From: Sipunculus nudus
Lineage: Eukaryota; Annelida; Sipuncula; Golfingiida; Sipunculidae
Direction of reading: 5' to 3'
NCBI GenBank assembly: GCA_026874595.1
Contig: CM049307.1
Coordinates: 58,036,870 to 58,100,869, forward strand
DNA: 64,000 nucleotides
In this document: positions 50,311-61,616 of the stretch, piece by piece
Position numbering within the stretch: position 1 is the stretch's first letter
Layout: each line of letters begins with the position of its first letter
The notes under the pieces: generated by a model
Told to the model about the DNA's origin: nothing
The model's input: only the letters and a program-made list of their open reading frames with translations
Databases searched by the model: none
Made by a program: the position numbers and the translations under genes

Positions 50311-50390
50311 AATTGGCTCTAAGACAACTACACCCGAACAATTACACCCCCTCCCGAATATTTACCCCCTCCCCTCCCCCCAAATAACCT
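50311..50390. repeat. G/C-run repeat, copy 2
   Basis: CAATTGGCTCTAAGACAACTAC is followed by ACAATTAC and C-rich units, matching the left side of the 46.8-kb and 51.6-kb copies. Only one half is present. Confidence 0.55.
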
Positions 50391-50599
50391 TCTTCGGTCT
50401 TATATACTATCTCTTTTTGACAGCTCTTAGGCGGAACTTATTATTGTCATATGGGTAACAAGAAAAGTCATAAATAATATCAGTGACAGATTGTGATGCA
50501 TTAATACGGTGGTTAATCAAACACATAATGTAAAAAGTGACTCATCCTTCGTTGTTGGTTGCATATTTGTAATTTCTTCTTGTTATAATTATAGACTTT

Positions 50600-50695
50600 T
50601 TGCATTTTCTAGTATTTGATTTTGTAATATGATATGATGTATGGATATCTTCATTTAATGGAAGAAATAAAGACCATCATCATCATCATCATCCT
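50600..50695 (+). repeat. Retroposon 3' tail with (ATC)n
   Basis: GGAAGAAATAAAGACC followed by (ATC)n looks like the 3' end of a non-LTR retrotransposon or SINE, where a short tandem tail follows the last unique bases. Confidence 0.4.
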
Positions 50696-50869
50696 AGTCA
50701 GTTACCCCCTAAAAATAAATGTCCATTAAAGGAGGAAATTGTAGGTAATGCCTCTCAGATAAGTTTTTTGCCCCGTTTTTCGCAGTCATGCACAATGTTC
50801 ATTATACCCTGTGCTGGGCCTGGCACTCACGCCTCGCCTCTCTTCCTTTTTCAATTTAAAACTTTTATA

Positions 50870-51440
50870 TTTTTAGGAAATTTCCTCTTTATGGAACTCT
50901 GGATACACTGGCTGCCTGTAGCTCAGCGGATTAAGTTTAAACTTCTTTTGCTTACATTAAAAACTCTACACGGTATGTCCCCTATAGATACCATAGTGAC
51001 CTCAGCCATCAATACCGGCCTGCTCGTGCGTATCGCTCGGCTGACGCCTCCTGACTCCGGAAACCTTCAAATCGACTGGTAACATGGCGACCGTGCCTTC
51101 TCTATGCTGCGCCAAATATTATGGAACAATCTTAGAAACTGTTCCAACCTCTCTACTTTTAAAACTTAACTTAAAACTTTCCATTTCGGAGAGAAAAATA
51201 TGTACTCACAATGACTGTTTTTTTTTTAGTTTCTCATTTTGGGCCTTAGTATAATTCATACCTTTTGTACATCTGTGATGTTATTGTCTTTATTATGTAT
51301 CTTTTGATATGTTATGTTCTGTAATACGCATACAAGCATTAATACTCTGTAACATGAGCAATATAAATGAACATTAATAATAAAAATAATTATAATAATA
51401 GTCATAATTAAAATAATAATAATAAAATAAAAATAACTAT
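50870..51440 (+). pseudogene. LINE reverse-transcriptase remnant and 3' tail
   Basis: The frame from about 50900 encodes the pattern HWLPVAQRIKFKLLLLTLKT followed by LHGMSP, then GDRAFS and LWNNLR. This is the conserved C-terminal block of many non-LTR retrotransposon ORF2 proteins (LHWLPV..RI.FK, LHG.AP, GDRAFS, LWN.LP). In-frame stops interrupt it at 51080 and near 51165. Downstream the sequence ends in AATATAAATGAAC and an (AAT)n tail, as in CR1/L2-like elements. It is a dead, 5'-truncated copy. Confidence 0.75.
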
Positions 51441-51584
51441 TTGTGCAATATATATTTATGGTACTTTATTTTGTATTATGTACACTAAACAAGAATGTTT
51501 CTTTTCTTTACCGAGGGGTATTTAGATGTGACTCGCGCAATAGTCAATGTTTTTAATTAGGAGCGTTGGTGAAAAATGCAATGG

Positions 51585-51800
51585 TTTTCAGTTGGCTCAA
51601 TCGACACTAGGATAACTACCTCGGGTACCCCCCCCCCCCCCCTTTACACTTTTAAGGGTGGAGGGAAATTGTCTCAGGGTGGTAATTGACCGAATGGAGT
51701 GTGTGTGTGTGGGGGGGGGGGAGTAATTGTTCGCGGGGAAATGTCTCGGATGGGTTGGGGGTGGTAGGTATATCGGGGGAAATTTTCCACGGTATATTTG
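51585..51800. repeat. G/C-run inverted repeat, copy 3
   Basis: CAGTTGGCTC...ACTACC is followed by a C run, then inverted GGTAATTG and a (TG)n/G run. It is the same family as 46825 and 50311. Confidence 0.55.
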
Positions 51801-52589
51801 CAGTCAGGTTTGGGGAGGTGCAATTTTTTTCTTAATCTAAGTTCTCAATTTCAACAGTATTAAACACACAAATACAAACATAAAATATGTCGAACAACTT
51901 GATCACTAGGGAAATACAAAGGTAAATAGCGAACAACAAAATGAATCCATCAAAAGGCCTGTAATGTAGTAACAACTATTTTAATCACAATCAAGGGTAC
52001 ATAGAAAATTGTTTTGGATTATTTTTAATTGGGAGATCGAAAGTTAGCATGCTTTATTACTTAAATACCACCCAAACCTTCACTTCAAATCTGAAATACA
52101 AAACTGATAAGTCATAAGCGAAAACATGATTAAATACCCTAACGAGACCTATTGTTTTATAAGTATGATGGTATTTTTCTTGGTAGAAATTGTATTTGTT
52201 AAAAATGTGGGTGTCAATGTCAAAGGTCCTCACTGTGTTTAAATAAATCGCGGAAGTAAATGGGATTTTCTATGTAAAAATAAAGGAGAGACAAAAAATG
52301 ATCTGCCAAAATTTAATGAGAGCAGTGATGTTTGATGGACAGCCTGTCTTATGAAAGTCCACTGAAACATAAAGTGGAACTCCCGCGGGAGAGCGAAGAA
52401 GCGGCAGTCATGACCTCCGAAACAGCGACCTATAAATACGGATTTTTTTAGATAAAACTCCAGATCCTTAAATATGAAAGTATGTACAGGAGAAGAAGGG
52501 ACGCAGGAAGCGCGCGACTCCTGTTTTTCGAAGTAAAAACATCTAGAAATCGGAATTTTAAGGAATTAAAGCCACCGCCATGTTGATGG

Positions 52590-52770
52590 TCCATATTGTG
52601 GGATGCTCGAAATCCAATCGATTCTTCATGTATGGGCCCATTATCGAAAAGCCCTGAAAATGTCATGAGGTTCGTTTCATGATTGCATGTGATATGTTGT
52701 GAACAAACACACACACGAACAAGGTTGAGCGCGTAACTTCCTTGTGGAGACAATAAGAATAATAGAAACT
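52590..52770. repeat. Dispersed repeat with (CA)-rich core, copy 3
   Basis: It shares TCATGAGGTTCGTTTCATGATT and the ACAAACACACACACGAAC core with the copy at 5461, and is the reverse of the copy at 43051. Confidence 0.55.
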
Positions 52771-52772
52771 TA

Positions 52773-53271
52773 AGGGGCCTTTACACAGAATAGCGACCTT
52801 TTGCCTCCCGTGTGCGACCACAAAATTTACCAGGTCGTCGTAGGAGGCTCAAAGAAGGCCGAATGGTTGACTAGGTTGTTCAAAGGTGGTACAAAGGAAT
52901 TTCAGGTATCGCCATGGACGCCATGGTCGCCGTGAGTTTTTTTGAACATGTTCAAAACAATCGCACAAAGGTCGCCGAGGTGGTGGGTTGCTTAAAGGTG
53001 GCTCAAATGAGGCAGAAGGGAGGCACAAGCATTCCCGTGGTTGTAGAATGGAGGCACAGTGGTCGCGCTGGTGACACAGGGGAAGCAGAGGGATGGCAGG
53101 CAAGAAAATGCCCTAATGCTGTATTTTAAGAGGTTGAAGGGAGGCACAAGTATCGCTGAAACGGTTATGGAGCAATTACACAGAAACAGGATTTTCTGGG
53201 GTTGGGCGACCATTGAGCGTTCTGGTCATTTTTTGGTTGCTCAAAGGTGGCAGCCCTGTCTAAAGGGGCCT
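52773..53271. mobile_element. 499-bp TIR element (non-autonomous DNA transposon)
   Basis: AGGGGCCTTTACACAG at the left is matched by the inverse of the right end (AGGCCCCTTTAGACAG), 13 of 16 positions. The interior contains repeated GGTTGCTCAAAGGTGGC-like strings and GC-rich sequence. Overlapping frames on both strands are by-products. No clear target duplication was found. Confidence 0.6.
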
Positions 53272-53985
53272 ACGAAAAGCAGGGCAGTGTTTTGCATCTC
53301 GTACCGTTTCCGTCCTAATACTGCTGTACACGAGGGCAATGAATAAAGTCTATTACCACTCCAGCCATGCTTGTTTCACTCAGTCGGGGTGGTGAATCCC
53401 CCCTCCCCCTTCTTTTCTAAGACTCTGTATCGCCCCTGATGTATTCCTGTGAATTGCTTCATATACTAATATACCAACAGGCCAACAGAGAATTCAGCTT
53501 TTCCAGTATATGAAAAAGCATATATTTTTAGATGGAACTGTTTCTGAACCAGATAAGACACCATGCACTCTAATTAAATGGAGTCTGTGTATGAATTTTT
53601 CCCCGGTATGGCTTTAATTCGCGAGTTTGTGGTGTAAAAAGGTAAAACACCACAGCTGTCATAAAAGGCAAACTCCTTTGTTGTGTTAAGTTTTAAAATG
53701 ACACGTGCGCTAGTAAACTTCAAATGTAACAATGATGACATAACTTTCTTTAATTTCAAATACCTGTTAGTGAAAATCCTATTATGAAAGTGATTTTACA
53801 AATCCAGAATAAAAACAGATATTTTTTTATATCAGTTCATTACTGTTTTCTTTCATTTAGTTTTAGATTGAGGGATATCTATCGTTTCTGAATTTGTAAT
53901 GAGTTAATCAAACATAATGACCACAAAATGACTGAGTAGTGAGTTTAAACTGTTTGCAGTAAGCGACACTTTTCTCAGTTACTCA

Positions 53986-53988
<3 letters not shown>

Positions 53989-54029
<41 letters not shown>
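53989..54029. repeat. (TA)n microsatellite left of the hammerhead-like element
   Basis: A pure TA run lies 60 bp left of the inverted-repeat element at 54090. Confidence 0.95.
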
Positions 54030-54032
<3 letters not shown>

Positions 54033-54089
54033 GGTAGTGTTACCCTCCGATGTAAAGTGCTCTATGGCCTACAAGCTAGGCCAGAGCGG

Positions 54090-54222
54090 TATAACTCTGA
54101 AGAAAAACAACACTGTTAATTCAACAACACGTTAGCTTCATTCTAACCACATTCACCTGATGATCGGGTCGCATCCCGTGAAACAGTCTGTTGTGAATTA
54201 ACAGTGTTGTTTTTCTTCAGAG

Positions 54223-54227
<5 letters not shown>
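54090..54227 (+). mobile_element. 138-bp inverted-repeat element carrying a hammerhead-like motif
   Basis: The ends are long inverted repeats: TATAACTCTGAAGAAAAACA on the left, continuing for about 34 bp, and its complement on the right. (TA)n arrays lie on both sides. The loop contains the hammerhead-like fold described separately. The combination recalls the terminal repeats of Penelope-like elements, which are known to carry short hammerhead ribozymes. A Tc1-type MITE is the alternative. Confidence 0.6.
54151..54198 (+). ncRNA. Hammerhead-ribozyme-like motif (type I, very short stem III)
   Basis: Stem I is ATTCAC (54151-54156) pairing with GTGAAT (54193-54198). CTGATGA (54157-54163) is the first core strand. 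Stem II is CGGG/CCCG with loop TCGCAT. GAA (54180-54182) is the second core strand. Stem III is only ACA/TGT with a GTC loop, and T54192 would be the residue before the cleavage site. All core positions are present. The pair next to the core in stem II is T-T instead of the usual G-C, which argues for reduced activity or decay. Confidence 0.5.

Positions 54228-54279
<52 letters not shown>
54226..54279. repeat. (TA)n microsatellite right of the hammerhead-like element
   Basis: The TA run starts at the very end of the inverted-repeat element. Confidence 0.95.
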
Positions 54280-54280
<1 letters not shown>

Positions 54281-55145
54281 GCGCGTGGGCAAATTTACTA
54301 AGTGATCTTAGAAAAGAAGCATAAGTGTTATATAGAAGATACGGTGCGAAACACAAAACTCAGCGTGGCTTTTCGATAAGCGTGTATTTTTTTATTTCCA
54401 TGGATTTTTTATGTTTATGAAGAGTGGCGCCCCTTTAGTTCTTCGCCCTTCCCCCCTTTTAATCTGCACTAGATGTGTCCGTTTAAATATCGAAACTCCA
54501 CCATGTCACAAACCGCTTTGTTTGGAGACACGTTAATCTACAATGAAAGATTGTACCACGTGCAGATTTTGCATTATTATACATTGACAAAACCTCACGT
54601 GGAATATCATCTTTCATTTATCAGGATGAGAATATTAAAAAAACAGAGGTAATGATCAGTCCCAGGTGGTCTTTAGGAAATTGGACCGAAGATTTTATCT
54701 CAACATCTCCATACAAAGCATCGGTTTTAATTTTAATGCAATTAAACATGCATGTTTTCGTCTTAATGTCTCAGTTGCAGACGTATATACACTAATTAAC
54801 GTCACATGATATGAAACTAATATTCGCAATGGGATGCCATAGTATTTATATGGATATCTCATCTTTTCAAATATTTTTTTTTTGAAAACTGTGTTTTAGC
54901 AATTTATTGTGACCACCTGATCACGAAATGGCTATTTCATATGACGAGTAACTTGATGAAATCTGATCGAGTATTTATAGGAACATCATGTGCAAGTTGT
55001 TTTGTGGTTAGGATTTAAAAATTCTAAGATGAAATTCCAGGATACGGGCTCAGGTGTAGCTTTTCAGATTACCCCTGATTTAGATTTCCGGAGAGAGTAA
55101 CTTGAAATAACCTCAGACAAACCACTGCAGTTGTCCCAGACCTCA

Positions 55146-55294
55146 TTTCGTGTAACCGCTGCTTTGCAACAAGCGACACCCGCTTTCGTTGGTCAGATTA
55201 AACCAAGACACCTGCTCTCATTGGTCTGATTATAATTCTTTGCTCTGTGTGCACCCTGGTGTTCGACCCCATACAATGCAGCTGTTACACGAAA
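55146..55294. mobile_element. 149-bp MITE-like element
   Basis: TTTCGTGTAAC(C)GCTGC at the left is the inverse of GCAGCTGTTACACGAAA at the right. The interior has two related GTTGGTCAGATTA-like strings. Related sequence occurs as a foldback at about 31845-32050. Confidence 0.55.
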
Positions 55295-55599
55295 GGAGAT
55301 CTCGAACGACTGCGGTGTATAGCCGCGGAGCGTATTAATCTCAGGGTATAATCTGAAACCAATGGCTAATTTGATTTGAGTTTGGGTAACTCGGCATCAG
55401 GTTCAGGCGACCTCGTAAGTCCATTACTGACTATTGTTCTCTAATATAATCATATCCAGTTTTAAAAGGGAGAAAACAAATTCTGAACCTTGATTACCCC
55501 AGACATTTAATGTTCTGTTCTTTGGTGTTAGCCTAACGCTCCACTGTGGCCTGTGGTCGGTTAATTATCCCTCACTGTTTGCATATTTCCTCTCTTGCA

Positions 55600-55725
55600 G
55601 TGCCGCACATGGGCGCAGTAATCTTTGTTTACACTCTAAGCCAATCAGATTTTGCGTTACGAGCTCCGCATGGGCGCAGTCATTTTTGTTTACACGCTGA
55701 ACCAATCAGATATTGTCTTACCCAG
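55600..55725. repeat. Two tandem 61-bp units with CCAAT and TGTTTAC motifs
   Basis: CATGGGCGCAG begins units at 55608 and 55669. Each unit contains TTTGTTTACAC (forkhead-like) and CCAATCAGAT (CCAAT-box-like). Copies are about 80-85% identical by eye. Confidence 0.8.
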
Positions 55726-57462
55726 CGTCAGTTTGCTGGGTGTTTAGCAGCTTGTCAAACCTGAAGAAACCCTCACTTTTCTCACAGCGTGTGAGTGGAA
55801 GGTACCTGGGAGGTCAGGCACTGTGTTCAGAGCGTACCTACATTTTGAAGCTCGTAGAACGTGAATAATCACTAAAAGGCGAAGTCTATTTGAAAACAAA
55901 TTCCTTCAATGTTAATGTTTAAAACAAAATTGCAATTTATGAATCTCTGAGAGTACTGAGATTTTTGCGTGATCTGGGCATCGGTATTTGGTGCGGTAAA
56001 GACCATATATTACCGTAATTGGAGAGGTCAAGCAACTCGAAGGCTATGGAAGATATTGTACATCATAGACGTGTCCTTGTATAATAAATAACCATCCTAC
56101 AGTCACCCGTGTATTCGCCTCCTTTTAATTTATATAGCCCCTGTGTCCACCAGTTTATTGGAATTTACCCGTGTTTAGTAACATCTCAGTCAAATATATT
56201 TTCAAGAATTATATTCTTGCGTTGGGACTGGTCCGCCGGACATAGGTCGAGTTCATGCGGGACGGGTATCCAGTGGGCCGAACTGACATGGGGCCGATTT
56301 CATTGGCGTAGTTTCTAAAAAATGGCACTGCCCTTCGCGAAATAATGTCAAATATTTACACACCCGCCGCCACATGACCGCAGATGTATGCACTAATTAG
56401 TTCTGACATTTCTAAATTTTACAATCTGTTCGTCATAACCAATTTACATTAATTTCTACTAAACAAATATTCTATCTTGAAAATTTCTGATAAACGGTCA
56501 TAATTTCGGTCTTTTTGTTTCAATTTCGGATAATCGGTTTTCGGATTAAGGACGCTCCAGTGTGTACCGGTTTTGTCACACAACTCCTGTTTAATTGTTT
56601 TGAAATATCTGGAACGATGCCGAGTGCCTTAACTGTGATAATTCTCATATTTCCTCCCAAATACTGAGAAATTCCATATATTTTCTTTAAGTGGCCATTG
56701 CAACGTCTTATATCAGGAACTACCTAGACCGCGCAAAAACGGGTAATATTCTTATTTAAATGATAATACCGCGCATCCGTGACCATTTCAGGTAATTTGA
56801 AAAAAAAAAACCGCCCACATAGCTATATAGAAATGGATCTCACAATCATGGCCTAATACTCCGAGATTTCCTATTTTATTCATAAAGTGCACAATTATGC
56901 ACAAAGTTCAGCTGAGCAGTTTTACTGTATATGACGTTTTACAAAATAATTACAATATAAAACAACAGAGATTACGATATTAAAATCATAAAACACAAAT
57001 AATATAAATTTTGCATCTCAGATTATCTGTCGCATGGATGTTTTCCAAGAATCATCTTAGATTGAGCACGAAACCATTCGCCCGTTATTGAGCCAATGAA
57101 AAGTACATTTCCCTTTATTGCGTTCTAATAGGCCCCAGGTGACCGGCCATACCGCCGCAGGCCAATTTAGCGTGGAGAATTTAGTGTCTCTTACACTTCC
57201 GCCCTCTGTTGTGACGTCAGAGACTGGCTATATCCCGGCTGGAGTTGCCTAAGAACGGGCTTGTGTTCATGTCCATGTAAAGCCATGGTAATGTTAACGT
57301 GCAGTTGACCTTTATTTATGCAATTGTTAAGGGTAAATGCAGTTGTAACTCTGGATTTGTGGATTTATAAATTTTAAGTTTGTTAACCTAGTTACAAAAT
57401 GGAAAACTACTGCACATTAGTAAAAATAATTGAATTTATGGATTACTCAGTTCAAGGCTAAA

Positions 57463-57467
<5 letters not shown>

Positions 57468-57534
<67 letters not shown>

Positions 57535-57548
57535 GTGTGTGTGTGTGT
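57468..57548. repeat. (TA)n(TG)n microsatellite
   Basis: A TA run of about 60 bp passes through a short break into TG repeats. Confidence 0.95.
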
Positions 57549-58867
57549 AATCTTTTCATATAAAATTCATGAGTGAAATTTATATCTTATACATAAAATA
57601 AATAAAAATAAAAGTATATATATATAGTATATAGTATTTTATTAAATTTGTTTTATTATTAAAATGTGACATTATACACTCCGGTATATGAACAGACAAG
57701 TCATCGTCAATCTCTTCCAGTTATGGATTACTTAATTGTGCCAACAATTCTGCATATAAACTGTGACCACAGATTCATTTTGATTCTCATCATCGTGATA
57801 TATTGTACACCTGACAAAGGCCACGCTATCAGCTGCTTCCTACAAATTCGTAATATCAAGTTCTGATTACTTAATGATGATGTGAGAAACGTGATTTCAA
57901 AATTGCAATTGTTCAAAGTTAAACCTCCAAATGCCTCTTGTCTCTTATGCAAATTGCAATGGTTCAAAGTGGTTACATGTAACCTCCTTGCTCTTATTAC
58001 CCTGGTCCCTTATAGTCTCCACTTTCTCTATAATAGGGTCCCTATATGCCTCATTTGGTGGTGACGGGGGAACGCTTATTTGAAAGTTTGCGCAGTTTTG
58101 AAATTTCCTTTGAATTTACGCCGTGTAACGATGTCAGTTACATTATTCACTACATGTCATATGAAATCGATGTGTATTTGAATAAGATGCTTCATGCGTA
58201 CTTCGTGTACTGATCAGGTAGCCTACAAGGGCGCCCCTCACCCTCTTTTTAGGCAAAAATGGGCAATAGAACAAAGCACGTTTAATACCGAAAAGAAGAG
58301 CCGAATATGTCCTCTGGTGCTGTTTTTCCCCAAAACTATTGTTTGTTAGAGTTATGATTTTAAAGGTATGCAACATGTAAGCTTAAACCACGTCAGCCGA
58401 TTTAGACATTAGGAAAATTAGTGTTGGGGGGAGGGGGCAAACTGGTTAATGCCTGGCATATGAGGGAATGTAGTGACCGTGAGGGGGATGGTTTTGTAAA
58501 AAAAATATAAAAAAATTAAACCGATTTTCTTTTTAATCGTGGACACTTTCAGCTTGCAAGTTTATAATAAAACAGCATTACCAGATCGGGAAAACGAAAA
58601 AGGGGAAAGGAACGCAAACCTTTGTACAACTTTGGCGGCTATAAAAGCAATTTATGTTTATTAATAACTGGCCTACCAGTTTATAGAACAGATAAGGAAC
58701 ATCGAGTATACTTCAGCCCTACGTTTATGTTAACAGGATAGTTGTGATTTTCTTCTCTGCACCCCTGTACCTGTGTAATGACCTGTATAAGTTTCTGTAT
58801 TCCGCAAATAAAGGGAGGGGTTCTGAAACCCCAATTTCCCTACCCTCCGATCCGCTTCTGTACCTTC

Positions 58868-58870
<3 letters not shown>

Positions 58871-58907
<37 letters not shown>
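58871..58907. repeat. (TA)n microsatellite
   Basis: Pure TA run in intron 4. Confidence 0.95.
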
Positions 58908-58911
<4 letters not shown>

Positions 58912-60374
58912 GTTAAAAGAAAGAGAAAGCCAACATACATACAACATTGAGACATGAACTGACCCCTTTACTATAGCGCTGTGACGATTCAACGGTGTAC
59001 TGATACAATCGCGACACAGTGACAAATAACGCATCGGTATCGTCAGATGTCGATGTATCAATTCTTTGACGATAAACAATCATCCTACAGAAAGTTATGC
59101 CGAGGATGTGTTAACGCCATGTAACTAAATTTAGGTGAAACGTTATTGGTAAGAATCGAGCAAAATGGCTTCTCTTTGGCTAATCGCTCATTAATTTGTT
59201 TATTTATTGTTTGGAAATTAAAAGTTATGGTTGTAAGTTTATTTATGTTTCCGCAAACAAGAAAAAAAGCCAGCTTGGTATATAAATTATAATATATCAT
59301 ATATGTATCGCATCGTGTATCGTTATACGTATAATATCGCATTACTTTGTATACCTTGATTTCGAAATAAATATTATGAGAATAAATTGTTTCATAATTA
59401 AATAAAGACTTTGGATTTTAAATTATGATTTATCTTCTCATTTTTTTTTTTTCAATTTAACATTTCTATGAACCGGCTATGAATGTTATTAGCACAATCA
59501 AACGTGTTCAGTGCCTTCAATTTCAAGCAAGTATGTTGTCAGTTTCATCTAAGGCGTTGCGTCAATGGCCATTATGACGTCACACGACCCGTGATGCTAT
59601 TCTAGCACAGAGAACTCGCGCGATTCTTGTCGATTTCATTCCGGGTCGTGGGTCAATGAGTTCCTCTGTTAGCACCAGACCTTCATACGGCCTGCCCCTT
59701 TTAGATTTGAATTTTCCATTTAATCATATTTTCATAATGATAATTGGGCTGGGGCCTTATGGTTTATTAGTATCCCAGGTCACTATCTCAGGTACTAAGG
59801 GATATTCAAGAACCCATACTGGCCTTACAGATTTAAGAGCTAAACTGTGAGAGCAAGCCAAATGTTCCCTATGGATGTATATTTTAAGATCTCTTGAAGC
59901 CTATCGTTTTAGTTAAACTAGCCATACAGCACTCCGTCATTGTAGCATCACCCATCGCCATAAACTTCTGCCGATTAGAAAAAAAAGTTGCATAAACATA
60001 CGTGCTACACCTGCAAGATATTCAATTATTAGCTGTTCCGGAGAATGCTAAAACTCCAAAAAACCTCATTCATATATAATACCTGAACTCAACCCCGGTG
60101 ATATCTGTGACAATTCTTGTCATGCACAGCACTGACACGCCACTCCGTGTTTTATTATTACACCGCACCAGGGAACGTATGCGGTCACTGAATCCAGAAA
60201 TTAATGTCACGTCTCCGAATCCAGGTCACTCTTAAGTTATCCCGCTGCAAATTGGGTTTCTGAAAATGACACACGGACACGCTTCGTTAAAGTGTTATGG
60301 ATATAACATATACCTGTTGACAAGGATGAACAGACGCTACATGTATCTATAAACAGACATGCTACTTTTATAGA

Positions 60375-60437
60375 AGGGGGGGGGGGTGACTGGTAGCGGC
60401 AGTGGGGGGGGGGGGGGAGGGGGGCGAGGGGGGAGAA
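60375..60437 (+). repeat. G-run cluster with quadruplex potential
   Basis: At least four runs of six or more G occur within about 60 bp, separated by short spacers (TGACTGGTAGCGGCAGT, A, CGA). The transcript of the receptor gene would carry the G-rich strand in intron 4. Confidence 0.85.
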
Positions 60438-60644
60438 ACTTTTTTTGTTGCAATTATTACATATTGTTGCTGCAGCTATTATTACCAAGTATAAGACTAA
60501 GAAATATGGTTTGGCAGAACGGCAGAATTGTAACAAAAGTCTCTCATTCTAATTATTGGTATATATTTTATTCCCAGTATTTTCATCGTCTTCTTTGAAT
60601 AGCACAGCGGATTATTACATTTATCATACCCCCGTGCCTAACTG

Positions 60645-60648
<4 letters not shown>

Positions 60649-60708
<60 letters not shown>
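60649..60708. repeat. (TA)n microsatellite
   Basis: Pure TA run in intron 4, about 540 bp before exon 5. Confidence 0.95.
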
Positions 60709-60710
<2 letters not shown>

Positions 60711-61246
60711 TATCTCAGTATTGACGCACCTTGGACACTCATGCTAAAGGGAACCCCCCCCCCCTTACCCTCACCCTACTCCAGTGATATAAGATTCGTT
60801 ACTCTCGTCACATATTGTGCAGTATAAAGTCAAGTGGAACGTTTTAAATATCTTTAATTTAAGATAACCTTTAATTTTGACGATTGTGTGAGACAATCAA
60901 TGCAGGCCATATCGATAATTTTTTTTCAAGATAAGTTGCACCATTGAAAGAATGTAGTAGATAATATGGAGAGACTATAAAATACTTGGATAATGAAATT
61001 ATGTCATACTCGCTATGTTAATTTTTTTGTTATTTTTTTACCTAAAAATGTGAGTGGATATGTACTCAGGCTTTTCCTTTGTTCCGAGTACAGTCAGCCC
61101 ATTCATTGGTATTGGGGCAGAGTTTGTTCTGCAGCTTACCAAGCGAACCCGGCCACTGAAGCGTGAAGCTGTGTACAAATCAAGAATGTTTCATTAAAGG
61201 GTATTTTGATGGACACACCTAGTTTTCATGTGTATTATTGTTGCAG

Positions 61247-61356
61247 GTTTTAAGACCGTGTTTGTGGCAGACAGGTCGACCAGTATCACCGGTTCTGTTC
61301 GTTTCCGGCATGGATCTTTCCATGACTCAATGGTGACGTCATCAACAAGGATATAA
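61247..61356 (+). CDS. GPCR coding exon 5 (residues 369-404 and stop)
   Basis: After the acceptor TTGTTGCAG the phase-1 split codon gives Gly369. The product continues GFKTVF, which completes helix 8 in the common FKxGFxxxF form, and ends after a short 36-residue Ser/Thr-rich tail at TAA (61354-61356). The tail has no cysteine, so no usual palmitoylation site. It ends in S-T-R-I, which fits a class I PDZ-ligand pattern (S/T-x-hydrophobic); that reading is inference. The five exons sum to 1,215 bp, exactly 404 codons plus the stop. Confidence 0.88.
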
Positions 61357-61616
61357 CGTCAAGCTGGGCGCAGCCGATTTTTATGGTGAGATATATAAAC
61401 ATGAAATCCAATCACCAATTCATCCAAATAATTAATGTTAAAAAATGTCCAGGTCTTTCGAGCGTTAGAATACCCTATGGTTCAGATACTGTTCGGATTA
61501 TTGCGTGTGTACTGTACACCATCAGATACTGTTCGGATTATTGAGTTAGTATTGTACACAATTAAATACAGGTACTCTATGCTGGAAACGAATTTGAACA
61601 GCAAGAGCAAAAAAGA

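Larger units (their letters stand above)
50170..61246 (+). other. Intron 4 of the receptor gene (11.1 kb, phase 1)
   Basis: The intron is bounded by GTAAGT and TTGCAG. It holds LINE-derived sequence, G/C-run inverted repeats, a TIR element, the hammerhead-like element and several (TA)n arrays. I saw nothing nameable in 51800-52590, 53272-53988, 54280-55140, 55740-57460, 57550-58860, 58910-60370 and 60780-61240. Confidence 0.8.

Noticed and set aside
50768-51082. 104-codon frame with HWLPV and LHGMSP motifs as a host gene
   Set aside because: The motifs belong to LINE ORF2 C-termini, the continuing homology is broken by stops, and a LINE-type 3' tail follows.
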